A DNA stretch of 56,223 nucleotides from the NCBI GenBank assembly GCA_027575805.1, contig JANBPU010000105.1, forward strand, positions 1 through 56,223, written 5' to 3'. The translations under genes were made by a program, and so were the position numbers. This DNA comes from Mycoemilia scoparia. Taxonomy: Eukaryota > Kickxellomycota > Kickxellomycetes > Kickxellales > Kickxellaceae. This document shows positions 51,878 through 56,223 of the stretch, in pieces. Under the pieces are notes generated by a model. It made no database searches and was not told the DNA's origin. It was given only the letters and a program-made list of their open reading frames with translations. Every line of letters begins with the position of its first letter. Position 1 is the stretch's first letter.

Positions 51878-53519
51878 ATCTAGCCAAAGTAATAATAGGA
51901 ACGTGCCTGGATGGTTTGTGCAAATCCATTCCAGCCACCAAGAATCAATTTATCGGCCGGACATTGTATGTGTCTGTGTGTGCTTGGCGACCTTCAAGTT
52001 GCAAGTGAATAAGGTTATTTAGTAGGTGGCTTCTTAATCATTCACATGACTGGCTCTGATTGGACCTACGTGCGACCTTGGCTCTTGTCATGCCTCAAAG
52101 GAGGCTGAGAGAGAGGACCCGCAGCTAGACAAAACACAATACACACCTGGTGAGAAAACTGGGTTCTGCAGCATTATGCCCAATTGTGTCGTCATCATGT
52201 TGCTAAACATCATAGAAAACTTTCCAAGGTCAAGGACTGAACAGCATATTCGACTAAACCAGCCAGAGCTAGTTAACCAGCAAGTCAGCTAGAGCCAAGG
52301 CCGATAGGGGATAAAGACATGGTCATTCACGTGGCGACCCACCAAGGGCCCGCTCGCCCTTATCTTTGGCTGATTGAGATTCAAAAGCATGTGCTGATCT
52401 TGCAAAGGAGCAGGACTTTGATAAGCTTGAGCAAAAGCGTATGAGATTTAAGCCAGTATCATCAGACTTGTGAGTCAGAAGCAGCAAGCAGTTGGGCCAC
52501 TAGCATTTGTGAGACAAAAATATGACATGGGCGGATTTAATGCGATGTTGCGCTTTAGAATAATTGCCATCATGCCTTCTTCCAATTAAACTTGTGCTTT
52601 CTAAATAACCACAAACTGTTCTAATCATCACCACCTTTTGCTGGCTGCTGCTATACGGCGACTTATCCTGCTACTCCAGCTCATGCCATCACTACTACTT
52701 CTCCGTGCAGGCAGGTTATTAAATACCCAACTCCACTGCTTTTTTACGTCCGATTGCTTTTCTCTTCTTTTCCTTTTGGTTATTTTCTGCAAAACCATTA
52801 TTGCTGCTTATTAGAAATCTCTTTTAGAACATACACACAGATACATTTGGCCTGCTTAAACCACTGACGTGACTAGCCTGTCATCAACCAAGATCGCTCT
52901 AGATTGATAGATTGATAAACTGTAAGTCTCTCATGCCTTCTCTACCAACAAATCCTTTACCAAGACGTATGTTTGCATATTTTCCCTCATAAATCTTTAA
53001 TGACTATTTTATTGATCCTACTGTGTTTCGCAAACTCGCTTTTGCTTCATTGTCAGTGGCTGCTGCTGTTGAATCCACGGCCCATCCCTTCGTCCATCCT
53101 TATCTTCATTAACCCCTTATCTGCCGGATTGTTCCTTCCATTCTTGCCACTGCATTAGCAGTTGCTACTGATGCAAAACTATTTAATTCCCTTGGCTCCC
53201 TAATCTTTCCATCCATTCATTTGGTATATTTTCTTCTTCTATTTCCAATTTCGTTTCTATACATTACATCTATTACTAGAGTCAAATTGACAACACTATT
53301 TTACATCTTTATCTCCCTTATTATCTGCAATAATACTAACTGCTTTACTTGCTATCGACTCATATACTTGTTTTCACGCACTCTCGCACGCATACACATA
53401 CTTTCGTTCTTTATAGCTACAACATAGCACATTGCTTATCCCAAAAGTATAACTGAATCGCATCAACAACAAACTTATCACCTGAAAATAATTAGCCGTT
53501 CCTCCGTTATTTATGCAAG

Positions 53520-55665
53520 ATGATGCTCTCAGTCCCAAAACGCCTGACTGACAGCATTGCCCACTATGCCAAGTTTCCTCAGACTGGTGTATCGCTGCGC
53601 CAAATGGTAGAATTCGGTAAGTGTACAGGTCAATTATTCTTCCCCATTTCTTACATTTGTAAATATTTGCCGTTCTGCCTTCTTGTCTTTTCTACCCATC
53701 TATATCATCTCTCTCTTGAAGCCTTACTTCATGTGTTGATTGTATATCCTGATGAGACTACAGACTCTGTCTCAGACGATGTGCTCCCACGTGATTTCTT
53801 CTCTCTCACTCTTTCTATGAACGCCAAAAAGAGGCTGCTGTGATGGCCACAATGGATTGCTACTGTGCCACTTAAAGAAGGAGTGTGCAAACCTGACTTT
53901 TCTTGTTCATAAAGCACATCAATCACCATCCTCTCCCACTTTCTATAACAATCTAGAATTTGTGGCACTGTCATACTTGTTACTGCTATCAGTATTTTCA
54001 GGACTTTTCTTCTACTGCTGCTGTCGCTGTTGGTCTAATCTAGAAGCAAATACTTATCAACTCTCTCCCCCGACCTGATCTTAACCCTATTTTCTCCTGC
54101 TCTAAGATATTATTGTGCTTACACCATCATAATGAAACTAAGTTAGAGACTTGCTAACCTATCCTTCAACTTTATGCCTTGTAGGGCAAAACCCCAATCA
54201 AGGAACCCTACTTAAAGCTGCCCAGTTTCTGCATGGTAAGTGCTTCATTTGCATGTGCAAGTGGCCAATCAATCACACACACTTAGGTGGCCCGTGCACA
54301 AAGTAATACTTTGCTGATGTATGCACGCACTAACAATCATTTGTGTCTTTGTCAAATTTAATGACTGTTTTTTGATGGGTTATTGTGGTTGTAGATGAAC
54401 TCCCCATTCGGCTTGCACATCGTGTTGTTGAACTGGACAACCTTCCGAACAACCTTGACAAGATGCCATCCATCCAAAGAGTAAAAAGGTGGTATATCGA
54501 ATCATTCAATGTAAGTTGCCCAAAACCTCTCTCCTCTTTCTCTGAGTTATATGTGCACACTTAGCGCCATTATAATGGCTGCCACGTTTATACATATGCA
54601 TGAATGGTCGCTAGCTCGGTCTCACTAACCTCCACTACTTTTATTGTTCTCTAGGATCTCGTCAACTTCCCAAGAGTTCCAGAAAAGATGCTTCAGTACA
54701 TCCGCATAGACGAAGAGCACCGCAATGCAACTTTGCAGAAGATACCAGAGGCCAAGCCAAACCATAGCCTATCTACACCAGAGGCAATACGTACACCAAA
54801 CTCATTGCCTTCTCTCTCAAAACGTTACCACTTCAAAACCCTTAGCACCGATTTCCCTCCAGAGTTTTCTGAATACAATAAAAGGTTTGTCAACTGTATT
54901 GAGCACATTAAAAGGAGGCACGATTCTGTCGTATCGACCGTTGCTCAGGGCATCAATGAGTATAAAAAGCACATTGGAGTCAACCTAATTGATGACAGAG
55001 CACAGATGTTCCTTGACCGCTTCTATCTATCTCGCATTGGCATACGCATGCTCATAGGACAGCAGATAGCCCTCAACCTACCCAAAAGCCCTCCTGGGTT
55101 TGTTGGCGTGATCCAAACCAACATTAAACTCGATGAGGTTGTGCAAGAGGCCATAGATAACGCAACATTTGTGTGCGAAGACCACTACATGCTGCTCACT
55201 ACGCCTAAAGTGACTCTACAGTGCCCTGACAATATACATTTCACATACGTCCCCAGCCACTTGCACCATATGGTATTTGAGCTCCTGAAAAACAGCCTGC
55301 GTGCTGTCGTCGAAACTTATGGCGATGAGGCCGATGATTACCCTGAAATCAAGGTTGTTATTAGCGAAGGGTCGGAAGATATAACAATCAAAATAACTGA
55401 TGAGGGTGGTGGTATCCCAAGGAGTGAAATAGATAAGGTCTGGACATACATGTACACAACTGCCGATGCACCCTCTGTTGAAGACTCCCTATACAAGTCT
55501 GATTTCAAGGCACCTCTTGCAGGATTCGGGTATGGTTTACCCCTTAGTCGGCTATATGCACGCTACTTTGGTGGCGATCTAAGACTCGTTTCAATGGAGG
55601 GACGTGGTACAGATGCTTACCTCCATCTCTCTCGTCTTAGCAATAGCGAAGAGCCCCTAGCTTAG
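53520..55665 (+). CDS. Pyruvate dehydrogenase kinase, four exons
   Basis: Exons 53520-53616, 54185-54235, 54395-54510 and 54655-55665 (GT-AG introns of 568, 159 and 144 nt) join into 424 residues, normal for the family. The N-terminal bundle starts with the PDK hallmark HYAKFPQTGVSLRQMVEFG and contains IRLAHRVVELDNLPNNL and MPSIQRVKRWYIESFNDL. The GHKL ATPase domain shows the N box ELLKNSLRAVVE, G1 DEGGGIP, G2 GFGYGLPLSRLYARYFGG and GTDAYLHL. It phosphorylates and inactivates pyruvate dehydrogenase E1-alpha in the mitochondrial matrix. A branched-chain ketoacid dehydrogenase kinase is less likely given the N-terminal block. An out-of-frame ATG lies seven bases upstream. Poly(A)-like AATAAA occurs near 55829. 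Confidence 0.93.
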
Positions 55666-56074
55666 AGGCCGCCCTAATTTATTTTATACACCCCGATCTT
55701 GCAATCCTTCCTGCCTTTTTGTGTACTCCTTTATTATTACTAGTGGTAACCTTTTTGTTTGACCTAGCAGTCAATTAGTGTACTATTTCATGCCCCCCAA
55801 CTGTAACAATATACTATTATTGTAACCAATAAATATACATAAAATAAATAATACATGACTAGTTATTCTCTAGAGTTTTTGATGTTCGTTCGTTAATGTA
55901 TGTGAAATGTGGCTGAGGTTGTAGACAAACCAAAAAAGGTTAGATCATTTAAGGCAAAATGAGGACCAAGAATAGGTAGTTTGAGAATAATAATATTGTC
56001 AGATTTATCTATGTCTTGGGCAAAGAAGATCGTGGTGATTTAAGAGAGAGTTCCAAATGAAAAAAAGAAACGTC

Positions 56075-56146
56075 GATGCTACCAGGAGTCGAACCTGGAA
56101 TCTCCTGATCCGTAGTCAGGCGCCTTAACCATTGGGCCATAGCACC
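56075..56146 (-). tRNA. tRNA-Arg (anticodon ACG)
   Basis: A 72 nt minus-strand cloverleaf. The acceptor GGTGCTA pairs with TAGCATC. The D arm contains AATGGTTAA, and the anticodon arm CCTGA-CTACGGA-TCAGG gives anticodon ACG. The T arm is CCAGG-TTCGACT-CCTGG. There is no intron. Confidence 0.95.
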
Positions 56147-56223
56147 CCTCTTTTCCTTTCCTCTGGGCTTTGGTCCTACTTTTATATTTATATTTAATCT
56201 TTATGAAAGTTGGTTTGGTAATT

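Larger units (their letters stand above)
50265..53519. other. Gene-free 3.25 kb before the PDK gene
   Basis: The left end is the tyrosinase 4 promoter. It contains an R3 arm (50881-51037), MITE copy Q and a (GA)n(GT)n tract near 51594-51623. The last ~800 bases are pyrimidine-rich with no TATA box that I trust, and probably include the PDK 5' leader. No gene is supported. Confidence 0.45.

Overview
The window is eukaryotic nuclear DNA, almost certainly from a filamentous fungus. Genes are short and mostly unspliced or split by small GT-AG introns, mostly 76 to 190 nt. Intergenic DNA is AT-rich. The gene set (Ptm1/GOST membrane protein, fungal-type MED17, Cse4-like CENP-A, RasGEF, F-box and tyrosinase families) fits a fungus. 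I lean to an early-diverging (zygomycete-grade) lineage, with low confidence. An intact CENP-A gene is taxonomically informative because some Mucorales are reported to lack it.

Left part (1-31 kb), mostly housekeeping: a gene-free stretch (to 3.9 kb); a large RasGEF; tRNA-Gln(CUG); a six-exon MAU2/SCC4 cohesin loader tail-to-tail with a two-exon CENP-A gene; a repeat-rich gap; an orphan 532-residue protein; a short MED17-like Mediator subunit; a Ptm1-type seven-TM protein; a small secreted Cys-rich protein with a pacifastin-like pattern; an F-box protein; a sigma-like glutathione S-transferase; one isolated 5S rRNA gene; a DUF4097-like beta-repeat protein; and a five-exon AP-2 mu adaptin.

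Right part (31-50 kb), accessory: four secreted tyrosinase paralogues, all on the minus strand, lie at 31.5, 34.2, 42.9 and 49.1 kb. Between them sit a second F-box gene, an Asp-rich repeat protein and an orphan 251-residue protein. Ten of the seventeen copies of a ~120 bp inverted-repeat element (MITE-like) fall between 37 and 49 kb. Two further repeat families abut or are interrupted by these elements. The last 6 kb hold a long gene-free stretch, a four-exon pyruvate dehydrogenase kinase gene and tRNA-Arg(ACG).

The candidates for something new are: the tyrosinase cluster (no thioether Cys; a shared C-terminal module behind dibasic sites), the three interlocking repeat families, the repeat/Asp-rich protein, the truncated MED17, and the two orphan proteins. 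All calls come from reading the sequence; no database search was run.
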